A stretch of 64,000 nt of DNA from Streptomyces sp. NBC_00572. Its GTDB lineage: Bacteria > Actinomycetota > Actinomycetes > Streptomycetales > Streptomycetaceae. Below, piece after piece: positions 15,808-24,819 of this stretch; position 1 is the first letter of the stretch, and each line of letters begins with the position of its first letter. The stretch spans positions 6,200,001-6,264,000 of the forward strand of contig NZ_JAPENX010000001.1 in assembly GCF_026341815.1 (NCBI RefSeq). The letters run 5' to 3'. The notes below the pieces were generated by a model that was not told where the DNA came from, did not search any database, and was given only the letters and a program-made list of their open reading frames with translations. The translations under genes and the position numbers were made by a program.

Positions 15808-16533
15808 ATGGCTCTGGCACCCACGAGGGACCGGACGACGGGCCGCCCGCCGTCCCCCACACCGTCACGCGGATTCCTGTCATCGACCCTCGGCAAGAAG
15901 ACGGTCATGGCCGTCAGCGGGCTGCTCATGCTCGGCTATCTCGTCGCCCATGTCGCAGGCAATCTGAAGGTCTTCTTCGGCCCCGAGGAGTTCAACGCCT
16001 ACGGCCACTGGCTGCGGGTCATGGGCGCCCCCGTCCTGCACCACGAGTGGGCCCTCTGGCTCGTCCGGATCGTGCTCCTCGCCGCTGTCGTGGCCCACGC
16101 CGTCTCGGCGTACCAGCTCAGCCGCCGTGACGTGAAGGCCCGCCCCACCGCGTACGTCCACCGCCGCAAGCGCTCCTCGTACGCCACCCGCACCATGCGC
16201 TGGGGCGGGATCATCCTCGCCCTCTTCATCGTCTGGCACGTCCTCGACCTGACCACCGGCACCGTCCACCCCGGCGGCTTCGAGGAGGGCAAGCCCTACC
16301 AGAACGTCGTCGACACCTTCTCCACCTGGTACGGCAACGTCATCTACATCGTCGCCATGCTCGCCGTCGGCCTCCACGTCCGGCACGGCTTCTGGAGCGC
16401 CGCCCAGACCCTCGGCATCGGCAGCGCCCGCCGCGAGCGCCTCCTGCGAGGTCTCGCCGACGCCCTCGCGCTCGTTCTGACCGCGGGCTTCATCTCCGTC
16501 CCCGTCGCCGTCATGACCGGAGTGGTGAGCTGA
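15808..16533 (+). CDS. sdhC: Succinate dehydrogenase cytochrome b subunit
   Basis: A 241-residue integral membrane subunit of a type B-like succinate dehydrogenase/fumarate reductase (single large cytochrome b polypeptide). Five hydrophobic helices are readable: GKKTVMAVSGLLMLGYLVAH, ALWLVRIVLLAAVVAHAVSA, MRWGGIILALFIVWHVLDL, VIYIVAMLAVGLHVRHGFW and LADALALVLTAGFISVPVAV. Histidines in helices 1-4 (LVAHVAG, VVAHAVSA, VWHVLD, GLHVRHGF) fit axial heme b ligands. It anchors SdhA/SdhB and passes electrons to menaquinone. One base separates its stop from sdhA. ATG 15802 would add two residues; 15808 fits the leaderless promoter. Confidence 0.9.
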   Translation: MALAPTRDRTTGRPPSPTPSRGFLSSTLGKKTVMAVSGLLMLGYLVAHVAGNLKVFFGPEEFNAYGHWLRVMGAPVLHHEWALWLVRIVLLAAVVAHAVSAYQLSRRDVKARPTAYVHRRKRSSYATRTMRWGGIILALFIVWHVLDLTTGTVHPGGFEEGKPYQNVVDTFSTWYGNVIYIVAMLAVGLHVRHGFWSAAQTLGIGSARRERLLRGLADALALVLTAGFISVPVAVMTGVVS

Positions 16534-16534
16534 C

Positions 16535-18478
16535 ATGAGCTTCCTCGACTTCACGACCGGTGAGCCGGTCGTCGATCACAAGGCCCCCGCGGGACCCGTC
16601 GCCGAACGCTGGGACACCCGCCGCTTCCAGGCCAAGCTGGTCAACCCCGCCAACCGCCGCAAGCACCGCGTCATCGTCGTCGGTACCGGTCTCGCCGGCG
16701 GCTCGGCCGGCGCCACCCTCGCCGAACAGGGCTACCACGTCGTCCAGTTCTGCTTCCAGGACTCCCCGCGCCGCGCCCACTCCATCGCCGCCCAGGGTGG
16801 CATCAACGCCGCCAAGAACTACCGCAACGACGGCGACTCCATCCACCGCCTCTTCTACGACACCGTCAAGGGCGGCGACTTCCGGGCCCGCGAGTCCAAC
16901 GTCCACCGCCTCGCCCAGATCTCCGTCGAGATCATCGACCAGTGCGTCGCCCAGGGCGTCCCCTTCGCCCGCGAGTACGGCGGACTCCTCGACACCCGCT
17001 CCTTCGGCGGCGTCCAGGTCTCCCGCACCTTCTACGCCCGCGGCCAGACCGGCCAGCAGCTCCTCCTCGGCGCCTACCAGGCACTGTCCCGGCAGATCGC
17101 CGCCGGAAACGTCGAGATGCACGCCCGTACGGAGATGCTCGACCTGGTCGTCGTCGACGGGCGGGCCCGGGGCATCGTCGCCCGCGACCTGATCACCGGC
17201 GAGATCTCCACCCACTACGCGGACGCGGTCGTCCTCGCCAGCGGCGGCTACGGCAACGTCTTCCACCTGTCGACGAACGCCATGAACTCCAACGCCACCG
17301 CCGTCTGGCGGGCCCACCGGCGCGGTGCGTACTTCGCCAATCCCTGCTTCACCCAGATCCACCCCACCTGCATCCCGCGCACCGGCGACCACCAGTCCAA
17401 GCTGACGCTGATGAGCGAGTCGCTGCGCAACGACGGCCGCATCTGGGTCCCCAAGGCCAAGGGCGACGCCCGCCCCGCCGCCGACATCCCCGAGGAGGAG
17501 CGCGACTACTACCTGGAGCGCATCTACCCCTCCTTCGGCAACCTCGTCCCCCGTGACATCGCCTCCCGCGCCGCCAAGAACGTCTGTGACGAGGGCCGCG
17601 GCGTCGGGCCCGGCGGCCAGGGGGTCTACCTCGACTTCGCCGACGCGATCCGCCGCATGGGCCGGGCGGCCGTCGAGGAGAAGTACGGCAACCTCTTCGA
17701 CATGTACGCGCGGATCACCGCGGAGAACCCGTACGAGGTCCCCATGCGGATCTACCCCGCCGTCCACTACACGATGGGCGGACTCTGGGTCGACTACGAC
17801 CTGCAGACCACCGTCCCCGGCCTCTTCGCCATCGGCGAGGCCAACTTCTCCGACCACGGAGCCAACCGGCTCGGCGCCTCCGCCCTCATGCAGGGCCTCG
17901 CCGACGGCTACTTCGTCCTCCCGGCCACCATCAACGACTACCTCGCCCGGCACCCCCGCACGGAGCCCGTCACCGACGACCACCCGGCCGTACGGGAGGT
18001 GCTCGCCGAGACCGAGGACCGGCTGAACCTCCTCCTGGCCGTCGACGGCGACCGCACCCCCGACTCCTTCCACCGCGAACTCGGCGAACTCATGTGGGAG
18101 TACTGCGGGATGGCGCGCACGGAAGCGGGCCTGCGGACTGCGCTGGCCCGCATCCCGGAGATCCGTGAGGAGTTCTGGAGCCGGATCAAGGTCCCCGGAA
18201 CGGGCCGGGAGTTCAACCAGTCCCTGGAGAAGGCCAACCGCGTCGTCGACTACCTGGAACTCGCCGAGCTCATGTGCCTCGACGCGCTGAACCGGGCCGA
18301 GTCCTGTGGCGGCCACTTCCGGGAGGAGTCCCAGACGCCGGACGGCGAGGCGGCCCGACGCGACGAGGAGTTCTCCTACGCCGCGGCCTGGGAGTTCAAC
18401 GAGGGAGCCGCCCCCGTCCTCCACAAGGAAGACCTCGTCTTCGAGTACGTCCACCCCACCCAGCGGAGCTACGCATGA
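16535..18478 (+). CDS. sdhA: Succinate dehydrogenase/fumarate reductase flavoprotein subunit
   Basis: A 647-residue FAD-containing catalytic subunit that oxidises succinate to fumarate. The dinucleotide-binding motif is RVIVVGTGLAGGSAGATLAEQG. The covalent FAD attachment site is His82 in RAHSIAAQGGINAAKNY. Substrate-site residues lie in FTQIHPTCIP, SFGNLVPRDIASRA and YTMGGLWVDYD, and the C-terminal capping region includes DHGANRLGASALMQGLADGYF. The length and the RRAHSIAAQGG form fit the non-classical (B. subtilis-like) group. Its TGA overlaps the sdhB ATG (ATGA at 18475), indicating translational coupling in the sdhCAB operon. Confidence 0.95.
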   Translation: MSFLDFTTGEPVVDHKAPAGPVAERWDTRRFQAKLVNPANRRKHRVIVVGTGLAGGSAGATLAEQGYHVVQFCFQDSPRRAHSIAAQGGINAAKNYRNDGDSIHRLFYDTVKGGDFRARESNVHRLAQISVEIIDQCVAQGVPFAREYGGLLDTRSFGGVQVSRTFYARGQTGQQLLLGAYQALSRQIAAGNVEMHARTEMLDLVVVDGRARGIVARDLITGEISTHYADAVVLASGGYGNVFHLSTNAMNSNATAVWRAHRRGAYFANPCFTQIHPTCIPRTGDHQSKLTLMSESLRNDGRIWVPKAKGDARPAADIPEEERDYYLERIYPSFGNLVPRDIASRAAKNVCDEGRGVGPGGQGVYLDFADAIRRMGRAAVEEKYGNLFDMYARITAENPYEVPMRIYPAVHYTMGGLWVDYDLQTTVPGLFAIGEANFSDHGANRLGASALMQGLADGYFVLPATINDYLARHPRTEPVTDDHPAVREVLAETEDRLNLLLAVDGDRTPDSFHRELGELMWEYCGMARTEAGLRTALARIPEIREEFWSRIKVPGTGREFNQSLEKANRVVDYLELAELMCLDALNRAESCGGHFREESQTPDGEAARRDEEFSYAAAWEFNEGAAPVLHKEDLVFEYVHPTQRSYA

Positions 18479-19221
18479 AGCTCACCCTGCGCGTCTGGCG
18501 CCAGAAGAACGCCGACGCCGTCGGCGCCATGTCCACGTACGACGTCGACGGCATCTCCGCCGACATGTCCTTCCTGGAGATGCTCGACACCCTCAACGAA
18601 GCTCTCATCCTGCGGGGCGAGGACCCCGTCGCCTTCGACCACGACTGCCGCGAGGGCATCTGCGGCGCGTGCAGCCTCGTCATCAACGGCGACGCCCACG
18701 GTCCGGAGCGCACCACGACCTGTCAGCTCCACATGCGGTCCTTCTACGACGGCGACACCATCGACATCGAGCCGTGGCGCGCCTCCGCCTTCCCGGTCGT
18801 CAAGGACCTGGTCGTCGACCGCTCCGCCTTCGACCGCATCATCCAGGCCGGCGGCTACGTCAGCGCCCCGACGGGCTCGGCCCCCGAGGCCCACGCCACA
18901 CCGGTCCCGAAGGCCGACGCCGACTTCGCGTTCGAGCACGCCGAATGCATCGGCTGCGGAGCCTGTGTGGCGGCCTGCCCGAACGGCTCGGCGATGCTCT
19001 TCACCTCGGCCAAGGTCAACCATCTCAACGTCCTGCCCCAGGGCGCCCCGGAGCGCGAGACACGCGTCCTGGACATGGTGGGCCAGATGGACGCGGAAGG
19101 CTTCGGCGGCTGCACCCTGACGGGCGAGTGCGCGACGGCCTGCCCGAAGGGGATCCCGTTGCCGTCGATCGCGGCGATGAACAGGGAGTGGTTGCGGGCG
19201 CAGCGAAAGGTGAAGGGGTAG
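18475..19221 (+). CDS. sdhB: Succinate dehydrogenase iron-sulfur subunit
   Basis: A 248-residue iron-sulfur protein that carries electrons from SdhA to the membrane quinone site. Cys58, 63, 66 and 83 (CREGICGACS, TTTC) form the plant-ferredoxin type [2Fe-2S] site. Cys158, 161, 164 and 168 (CIGCGACVAACPNG) and Cys213, 219 and 223 (CTLTGECATACPKGI) supply the [4Fe-4S] and [3Fe-4S] clusters. All eleven expected cysteines are present. It starts by ATGA overlap with sdhA and ends the operon. Confidence 0.95.
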   Translation: MKLTLRVWRQKNADAVGAMSTYDVDGISADMSFLEMLDTLNEALILRGEDPVAFDHDCREGICGACSLVINGDAHGPERTTTCQLHMRSFYDGDTIDIEPWRASAFPVVKDLVVDRSAFDRIIQAGGYVSAPTGSAPEAHATPVPKADADFAFEHAECIGCGACVAACPNGSAMLFTSAKVNHLNVLPQGAPERETRVLDMVGQMDAEGFGGCTLTGECATACPKGIPLPSIAAMNREWLRAQRKVKG

Positions 19222-19535
19222 AGAGGCGTCGACTCGGGGCGGAGTCCGGATCAGGACAGTCTTCGGGCGTGGGCTCCGCCACACGGCGCACCCCGAGTCG
19301 AAAGATCATTCACGAAATGATCACTTTCTCCGTAAGATCTTCGCCCCGGGGCCCTGTCGACCATGCGGACAGCAAGATCAACTCCGTTCAACTCTGTACA
19401 TTTCATGGCACGTTGTCCACTTCGCGGCCAACCGACTTCCGGCGATTTCCACCCCACCCTCACCCCCGGGTACTGATGAGGACTGCCGGGGGCATATGAC
19501 CAAACCCCCGGTCGCACAGACCATTTGGGGGTTTC
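19222..19535. other. Intergenic region between sdhB and melC1, 314 bp
   Basis: No gene is seen. An AT-richer inverted repeat, GATCATT (19304-19310) and AATGATC (19316-19322) with a 5-nt centre, is followed by ACTTTCTCC. It could end sdh transcripts or be an operator for the tyrosinase genes. The composition from 19295 to 19430 is noticeably richer in A/T than the flanks, as expected of a promoter. Confidence 0.4.
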
Positions 19536-19928
19536 ATGTCCAGCATCACCCGCCGCCGGGTTCTCGGCGTCGCGGCAGGAGCCGCAGGGGCCGCCGCGGG
19601 CCTCGCCCTGGCCGGCTCCGCCGTCGCCGACGCTCCCCGAGCCACCGCTCCCGCGGCCGGCCCGGCCCCGGCGTCCTTCGACGAGGTCTACCAGGGCCGC
19701 CGCATCCAGGGCGGGCCCGCCCACGGCGGAGGCCACCACGGGGGGCACCACGGAAGCGGCTACTCCGTGACGATCGACGGCGAGGAACTGCACGTCATGC
19801 AGAACGCCGACGGCACCTGGATCAGCGTGATCAACCACTACGAGCCCGTCGCCACGCCCAAATCGCTGGCCCGCGCGGCCGTCCGCGAACTCCAGGGCGC
19901 CCCGCTCGTACCCCTCACCCTCGGCTGA
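19536..19928 (+). CDS. melC1: Tyrosinase cofactor / copper chaperone MelC1
   Basis: A 130-residue caddie protein that delivers copper to apo-tyrosinase and helps its secretion. It has a twin-arginine signal (SSITRRRVLGVAAGAAGAAAG), then a His/Gly-rich copper-handling stretch (HGGGHHGGHHG), then the conserved core YSVTIDGEELHVMQNADGTW and ISVINHYEPVATPKSLARAA. The Tyr in NHYEPV corresponds, from memory, to the caddie tyrosine that enters the tyrosinase active site. It precedes melC2 by 23 bp in a two-gene operon; MelC2 has no signal of its own and is carried out with MelC1. Confidence 0.92.
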   Translation: MSSITRRRVLGVAAGAAGAAAGLALAGSAVADAPRATAPAAGPAPASFDEVYQGRRIQGGPAHGGGHHGGHHGSGYSVTIDGEELHVMQNADGTWISVINHYEPVATPKSLARAAVRELQGAPLVPLTLG

Positions 19929-19951
19929 TCGATCCAGGAGCGGCACGCACC

Positions 19952-20779
19952 ATGACCGTACGCAAGAACCAGGCCTCCCTCACCGCCGACGAGAAGCGGC
20001 GCTTCGTCAGCGCCCTCGTGGAGCTCAAGCGCTCCGGGCGGTACGACACCTTCGTCACCACGCACAACGCCTTCATCATGAGCGACACCGACAACGGCGA
20101 CCGCGTCGGCCACCGGTCGCCGTCGTTCCTGCCCTGGCACCGGCGCTTCCTCATAGAGTTCGAGCAGGCGCTGCAGTCCGTCGACCCGACGGTCAACCTC
20201 CCCTACTGGGACTGGACGGCCGACCGGACCTCCCGCTCCTCGCTCTGGGCGCCCGACTTCCTCGGCGGCACCGGGCGCGCCCGCGACGGCCAGGTGCTCG
20301 ACGGCCCGTTCGCCCGCAGCGGCAACCGCTGGACGATCAACGTCCGCGTCGACGGCCGCGACTACCTTCGGCGCGACCTCGGCGCCGCCGGCCGCCAGCT
20401 CCCCACCCGCGCCGAGGTGGACTCCGTCCTCGCCATGGAGACCTACGACACGGCCCCGTGGAACAGCTCGTCGGACGGCTTCCGCAACCACCTCGAAGGG
20501 TGGCGCGGTGTGAACCTCCACAACCGAGTCCATGTCTGGGTCGGCGGTCAGATGGGCACCGGAGTCTCCCCGAACGACCCCGTGTTCTGGCTGCACCACG
20601 CCTTCATCGACAAGCTGTGGGCCGACTGGCAGGCCCGCCACCCCCGGTCCCCGTACCTGCCGGCCGCGGGCACCGCGAACGTCGTCGACCTCGGCGACAC
20701 CATGCGCCCGTGGAACGACGTGACCCCGGCGGACATGCTGGACCACACCCGCCACTACACGTTCGACACGGCGGCCTGA
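19952..20779 (+). CDS. melC2: Tyrosinase MelC2
   Basis: A 275-residue type 3 copper monophenol oxidase that turns tyrosine into dopaquinone, giving melanin. CuA is held by His38 (TTHNAF), His54 (GHRSPSF) and His63 (PWHRRFLIEFE); CuB by His190 and His194 (NLHNRVHVWVGG) and His216 (FWLHHAFIDKLWADWQ). All six ligands and the usual length are present, so it should be active. The ATG at 19952 is preceded by AGGAG at a rather long 11-nt spacing. It is the partner of MelC1. Confidence 0.95.
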   Translation: MTVRKNQASLTADEKRRFVSALVELKRSGRYDTFVTTHNAFIMSDTDNGDRVGHRSPSFLPWHRRFLIEFEQALQSVDPTVNLPYWDWTADRTSRSSLWAPDFLGGTGRARDGQVLDGPFARSGNRWTINVRVDGRDYLRRDLGAAGRQLPTRAEVDSVLAMETYDTAPWNSSSDGFRNHLEGWRGVNLHNRVHVWVGGQMGTGVSPNDPVFWLHHAFIDKLWADWQARHPRSPYLPAAGTANVVDLGDTMRPWNDVTPADMLDHTRHYTFDTAA

Positions 20780-20783
20780 CCTC

Positions 20784-20810
20784 GCCGGACGGACCTCAGC
20801 TCCGTCCGGC
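20784..20810. terminator. Convergent terminator melC2 / uvrA-like
   Basis: Perfect 10-bp arms GCCGGACGGA and complement with a 7-nt loop lie 4 bp after melC2 and overlap the last codons of the opposing gene. Confidence 0.75.
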
Positions 20811-23156
20811 AGGACCCAGGGCCCGGAGCAGATACGGCGCGGTGCGGCTCTCCGCCGCCCGCGCCACCCGCTCCGGGGGGCCCGTGGCCACGATCCGGCC
20901 GCCCTCCTCGCCGCCGCCCGGCCCGAGGTCGAGCACCCAGTCCGCGGTGGCGACCACGTCCATGTCGTGTTCGACGACGACCACCGAATGCCCGGCGTCG
21001 ACGAGCCCGTGCAACTGGCTCATCAACACCTCGACATCGGCCGGGTGGAGGCCGGTCGTCGGCTCGTCCAGGACGTAGAGGGTGTGGCCACGGCGCAGCC
21101 GCTGGAGCTCGGAGGCGAGTTTGATGCGCTGCGCCTCGCCGCCGGAGAGCTCCGTCGCGGGCTGACCGAGCCGCAGGTAGCCGAGGCCCACATCGAGCAG
21201 GGTGCGCAGACTGCGCGCGGCGGCCGGGGTGTCGGCGAAGAACCCGGCCGCGGCCTCGACCGTGAGGTCGAGCACCTCGGCGATGGTGAGCCCCCGCAGC
21301 CGGACCTCCAGGGTCTCCGGGTTGTACCGGGCCCCGTGGCAGTCGGGGCAGGGTGCGTACGTACTGGGCAGGAAGAGGAGCTCCACGGAGACGAAGCCCT
21401 CGCCCTGGCAGGTCTCGCAGCGCCCGCCCGGCACGTTGAACGAGAAGCGGCCGGCCTTGTAGCCGCGCGCCCCGGCCTCCTCCGTCTCGGTGAAGAGCTT
21501 CCGTACGACGTCGAAGAGGCCGGTGTACGTGGCCAGGTTGGAGCGGGGTGTGCGGCCGATGGGTCGCTGGTCCACCGTCACGAGCCGTCCCACTCCGGAG
21601 AGTTCCTCGGTCAGCGCGCCGACGAGCGTCGACTTTCCGGAACCCGACACACCCGTGACGGCCGTGAGGACCCCGACCGGGAAGGCCGCGTCGACCGCGC
21701 GCAGGTTGTGCCGGGTGATCGGACCCGTACGCAGCCAGCCGACCGGCGCCCGCACCTCCCGCTCGGGCACGGGCTTCCGGTCGAAGAGGAACCGCCGCGT
21801 GGCGGACGCCTCGACGTCCGCCAGTCCGCGCGGTGGTCCGCTGTGCAGCACCCGCCCGCCGTGCACCCCGGCGAGGGGGCCGACGTCCACGAGCCAGTCG
21901 GCGTGCCGGACCACGTCGAGGTGGTGCTCGACGACGAAGACGGAGTTCCCGGCGGCCTTGAGCCGGTCGAGGACCACGAGCAGGGCCTCGGTGTCGGCCG
22001 GGTGCAGCCCGGCGGACGGCTCGTCGAGGACGTACACCACACCGAAGAGCCCTGACCGCAGCTGGGTGGCGAGCCGCAGCCGCTGGAGTTCGCCGTTGGA
22101 CAGGGTGGGGGTGGCGCGGTCCAGGCCGAGGTAGCCGAGACCCAGTTCGGTCACGGTCGCGATCCGGGCGACGAGGTCCTCGGTGAGGACGCGCGCGGTC
22201 TCCCCGTCCCCGGACCTCGTGGTGGAGAGCAGCCCGGACAGTTCCGTCAGCGGCAGCGACGCGAGCTCGGCGATGGTCCGGCCCGCGAAGGTCACCGCGA
22301 GTGCCTCCGGCCGCAGGCGCCCGCCCCCGCACACCGGGCAGGGAGCGCTGGTGAGGAACCGCTCGGCCTTGGCCCGCAGCGTCGGGCTCTTCGAGTCGGA
22401 GAAGGTGCGCAGGACATAACGCCGGGCACTCATGTACGTGCCCTGGTAGGGGCGTTGGATGCGATCGGCATCCCGCACCGGATGGACGGTGACGACCGGC
22501 TGCTCGTCCGTGAAGAGGATCCACTCCCGGTCCTTCGCGTCCAGCTCGCGCCAGGGCCGGTCGACGTCGTACCCGAGGGCGTCGAGGACGTCCCGCAGGT
22601 TCTTCCCCTGCCAGGCGCCGGGCCAGGCGGCGATCGCGCCCTGACGGATCGACAGCTCAGGCTCCGGTACGAGGAGTTCCTCGCCGGTCTCGTGAACCCG
22701 CCCGAGTCCGTGACACGAAGGGCAGGCCCCCGCAGCCGTATTGGGGGAGAAGGCGTCGGAGTCGAGCCGCTCGGCACCCTCCGGATAGCGGCCGGCCCGC
22801 GAGAACAGCATCCGGAGGGAGTTGGAGAGGGTGGTGACCGTGCCGACGGAGGAGCGGGCGTTCGGCGAGGACCTGCGCTGCTCCAGGGACACGGCCGGCG
22901 GCAGCCCCGTGATCTCGCCGACCGCGGGCGCCCCCACCTGGTGGATCAGCCGCCGCGCGTACGGCGCGACCGACTCGAAGTAGCGCCGCTGGGCCTCCGC
23001 GTAGATCGTGCCGAAGGCCAGCGACGACTTGCCGGATCCGGAGACCCCGGTGAAGACGACGAGCGCGTCGCGGGGGATGTCGACGTCCACCCCGGCGAGG
23101 TTGTGCTCACGGGCACCGCGGACGCGGACGTACGGATCATGCGGACTGTCGTGCAT
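20796..23156 (-). CDS. Short UvrA-like ABC ATPase
   Basis: A 786-residue relative of excinuclease subunit UvrA with two ABC ATPase units. Walker A motifs are VFTGVSGSGKSSLAFGTIY near residue 36 and AVTGVSGSGKSTLVGAL near 498. Signatures are LSNGELQRLRLATQL and LSGGEAQRIKLASEL, each followed by VLDEPS or VLDEPT. Zinc-type Cys pairs occur as CPSCHGLG, CPVCGGGR, CETCQGEG and CPDCHGAR. It is well short of housekeeping UvrA (about 950), so it is the small class, linked in some actinomycetes to drug or DNA-adduct tolerance. The ATG at 23156 has no ribosome site, but TAACAT lies 6 nt upstream: probably leaderless. Confidence 0.85.
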   Translation of the reverse strand: MHDSPHDPYVRVRGAREHNLAGVDVDIPRDALVVFTGVSGSGKSSLAFGTIYAEAQRRYFESVAPYARRLIHQVGAPAVGEITGLPPAVSLEQRRSSPNARSSVGTVTTLSNSLRMLFSRAGRYPEGAERLDSDAFSPNTAAGACPSCHGLGRVHETGEELLVPEPELSIRQGAIAAWPGAWQGKNLRDVLDALGYDVDRPWRELDAKDREWILFTDEQPVVTVHPVRDADRIQRPYQGTYMSARRYVLRTFSDSKSPTLRAKAERFLTSAPCPVCGGGRLRPEALAVTFAGRTIAELASLPLTELSGLLSTTRSGDGETARVLTEDLVARIATVTELGLGYLGLDRATPTLSNGELQRLRLATQLRSGLFGVVYVLDEPSAGLHPADTEALLVVLDRLKAAGNSVFVVEHHLDVVRHADWLVDVGPLAGVHGGRVLHSGPPRGLADVEASATRRFLFDRKPVPEREVRAPVGWLRTGPITRHNLRAVDAAFPVGVLTAVTGVSGSGKSTLVGALTEELSGVGRLVTVDQRPIGRTPRSNLATYTGLFDVVRKLFTETEEAGARGYKAGRFSFNVPGGRCETCQGEGFVSVELLFLPSTYAPCPDCHGARYNPETLEVRLRGLTIAEVLDLTVEAAAGFFADTPAAARSLRTLLDVGLGYLRLGQPATELSGGEAQRIKLASELQRLRRGHTLYVLDEPTTGLHPADVEVLMSQLHGLVDAGHSVVVVEHDMDVVATADWVLDLGPGGGEEGGRIVATGPPERVARAAESRTAPYLLRALGPAGRS

Positions 23157-23192
23157 AGGGGGATGTTATCCATTGGTCCGCATCTGTCCTGG

Positions 23193-24218
23193 TCAGGAGG
23201 ACGGCGCGGGTGCCGTCAGACCGACGGCGTGCGCGAGCCTGCGGTACGACCCGCTCAGCGCGGCCCGGTCGTACGTGCTCGTGGTGACCAGGACCTCCTG
23301 TGCCCCGGTCTCCTTCACGGCCCGCTCCAGGGCCTCGGCCACCTGCTCCTCCGTGCCGTGCACATGGCCGTCGAGCCCCGACTCGTAGAAACCGCGCTGC
23401 TTCTCCGTCATCGTGAGTCCCTCGATCGCCTCGGGTGCGACGAGCGGCGGGAAGACGCCCTGGGTGCGCGAGTACGCCAGGGACCAGGCCTCCGGCATCA
23501 GCAGCCGCCGGGCCTCGGACTCGGTCGCGGCCACCGCGACCGTCCCGGCGATGATCACGTACGGCTCGGCGGCCCACGGGGAGGGGCGGAAGCCGGAGCG
23601 GTAGGTGTCGACGGCGGCGAGCAGCCGGTCACGGCCGCGCAGGTCGCCGATGACCAGCGGCAGCCCGGCCTTGGCGGCGATCGTCGCGCCCTCGCCGGTC
23701 GCCAGGACGAACGGCGGGACCCGCAGCCCCTCGGCGGGCCGTGCGTGCACCTGCGGGTGGGCGGTCTGCTCGCCGGTGAACCAGCCGAGCAGTTCGGAGA
23801 GCTGCTCGCCGAAGCGGTCGGCGTCGTCCTTGTCACGGCCGAGCGCCCGGCGGATGCCGTCGGTGAAGCCGACCGAACGGCCGACGCCCATGTCGATCCG
23901 GCCGGGGAACAGGGACTCCAGCACACCGAACTGTTCGGCCACGACCATGGGTTGGTGATTGGGGAGCATCACACCACCCGTGCCGACCCGGATGCCCGAC
24001 GTGGCGGCGGCCACGGCGGCGGCGAGGATCGTCGGCGCCGATCCGGCGACCCCGGGCACGCTGTGGTGCTCCGACACCCAGAAGCGGTGGTAGCCGAGGG
24101 CCTCCACCTCCTGGGCGAGGCGCACGGTGTCGCGCAGGGCCTGGGGGGCGTCCTCGCCGTCCCGGGTGCGCGAGCGGTCGAGGACGGAGAAGCGGATGTC
24201 GGCGGGAAAGGTGCTCAC
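23193..24218 (-). CDS. LLM-class flavin-dependent oxidoreductase
   Basis: A 341-residue luciferase-like monooxygenase fold protein, using FMNH2 or F420. Family features are FSVLDRSRTRDGEDAPQALRDT, the HRFWVSEHHSVPGVAGSAPT segment, IRVGTGGVMLPNHQPMVVAEQF and GRIDMGVGRSVGFTDG. The GTG at 24218 gives MSTFPADIRFSVLD, the usual N-terminus of the group; earlier in-frame starts would run into the divergent HAD gene. The substrate is unknown. It lies 36 bp upstream of the UvrA-like gene on the same strand. Confidence 0.85.
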   Translation of the reverse strand: MSTFPADIRFSVLDRSRTRDGEDAPQALRDTVRLAQEVEALGYHRFWVSEHHSVPGVAGSAPTILAAAVAAATSGIRVGTGGVMLPNHQPMVVAEQFGVLESLFPGRIDMGVGRSVGFTDGIRRALGRDKDDADRFGEQLSELLGWFTGEQTAHPQVHARPAEGLRVPPFVLATGEGATIAAKAGLPLVIGDLRGRDRLLAAVDTYRSGFRPSPWAAEPYVIIAGTVAVAATESEARRLLMPEAWSLAYSRTQGVFPPLVAPEAIEGLTMTEKQRGFYESGLDGHVHGTEEQVAEALERAVKETGAQEVLVTTSTYDRAALSGSYRRLAHAVGLTAPAPSS

Positions 24219-24330
24219 AAGGGCTTCAACGTTCGAGGCGGGGAGGGATTCCCGAATCGCCGACCCGGCATCGCACACGTGATCCACCGGGGCGAGGTGC
24301 TCCTGTCGCCCGCCTCCTAGGCTGGGGCCC

Positions 24331-24819
24331 GTGACAGCCGACAACCGGCCTCTGGCCGTCTTCGACCTCGACAACACGCTCGCGGCGACCGCCCACCGTG
24401 AGCACTTCCTGGAGCGGCGCCCGAAGGACTGGGACGCCTTCTTCGCCGCGGCGCCCGACGATCCGCCGCTCGACGAGGGGATCGCCCTGTGCCGGGAGGC
24501 GGCCGAGGAGTGCGACGTCGTCTACCTCACCGGGCGGCCGGAGCGCTGCCGCCGGGACACCCTGGCCTGGCTGGCCGCGCAGGGGCTCCCGGAGGGGCCG
24601 ATCCACATGCGCCGCAACCGGGACTTCCGGCCCGCCCGGGTGACCAAGGTGGAGATCCTGCGCCGACTGGGCGCCGACCGCGCGATCAGGATGCTCGTCG
24701 ACGACGACCTGCTGGTCTGCGACGCGGCCGAGGAGGCCGGGTTTCCCGTCGTGCGCGCCCTCTGGGCGACCCCGTCCGAGGAGCTGAGGGACGCCCAGGA
24801 GAAGGAGGGCCGGACCTGA
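24331..24819 (+). CDS. HAD-superfamily phosphatase, PNKP-like
   Basis: A 162-residue HAD phosphohydrolase. The nucleophile motif is AVFDLDNTLAAT at residues 9-20 (D12 and D14). Motif II is VVYLTGRPERCRRDT, and the conserved Lys and acidic motif are VTKVEILRRLG and MLVDDDLLVCDAAEEAG. The minimal cap resembles the 3'-phosphatase part of polynucleotide kinase, so a nucleotide or nucleic-acid 3'-phosphate is one possible substrate. The GTG at 24331 lacks a ribosome site, but TAGGCT lies 7 nt upstream: leaderless candidate. It overlaps the next gene by TGATG. Confidence 0.8.
   Translation: MTADNRPLAVFDLDNTLAATAHREHFLERRPKDWDAFFAAAPDDPPLDEGIALCREAAEECDVVYLTGRPERCRRDTLAWLAAQGLPEGPIHMRRNRDFRPARVTKVEILRRLGADRAIRMLVDDDLLVCDAAEEAGFPVVRALWATPSEELRDAQEKEGRT

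Noticed and set aside
16511..18454. 647-codon minus-strand frame opposite sdhA
   Set aside because: Exact shadow of sdhA; it is Val/Asp/Gly-rich and lacks any family motif.
20784..20810. Attachment site from the inverted repeat next to melC2
   Set aside because: It is better explained as a terminator between convergent genes; no matching copy is seen elsewhere in the window.
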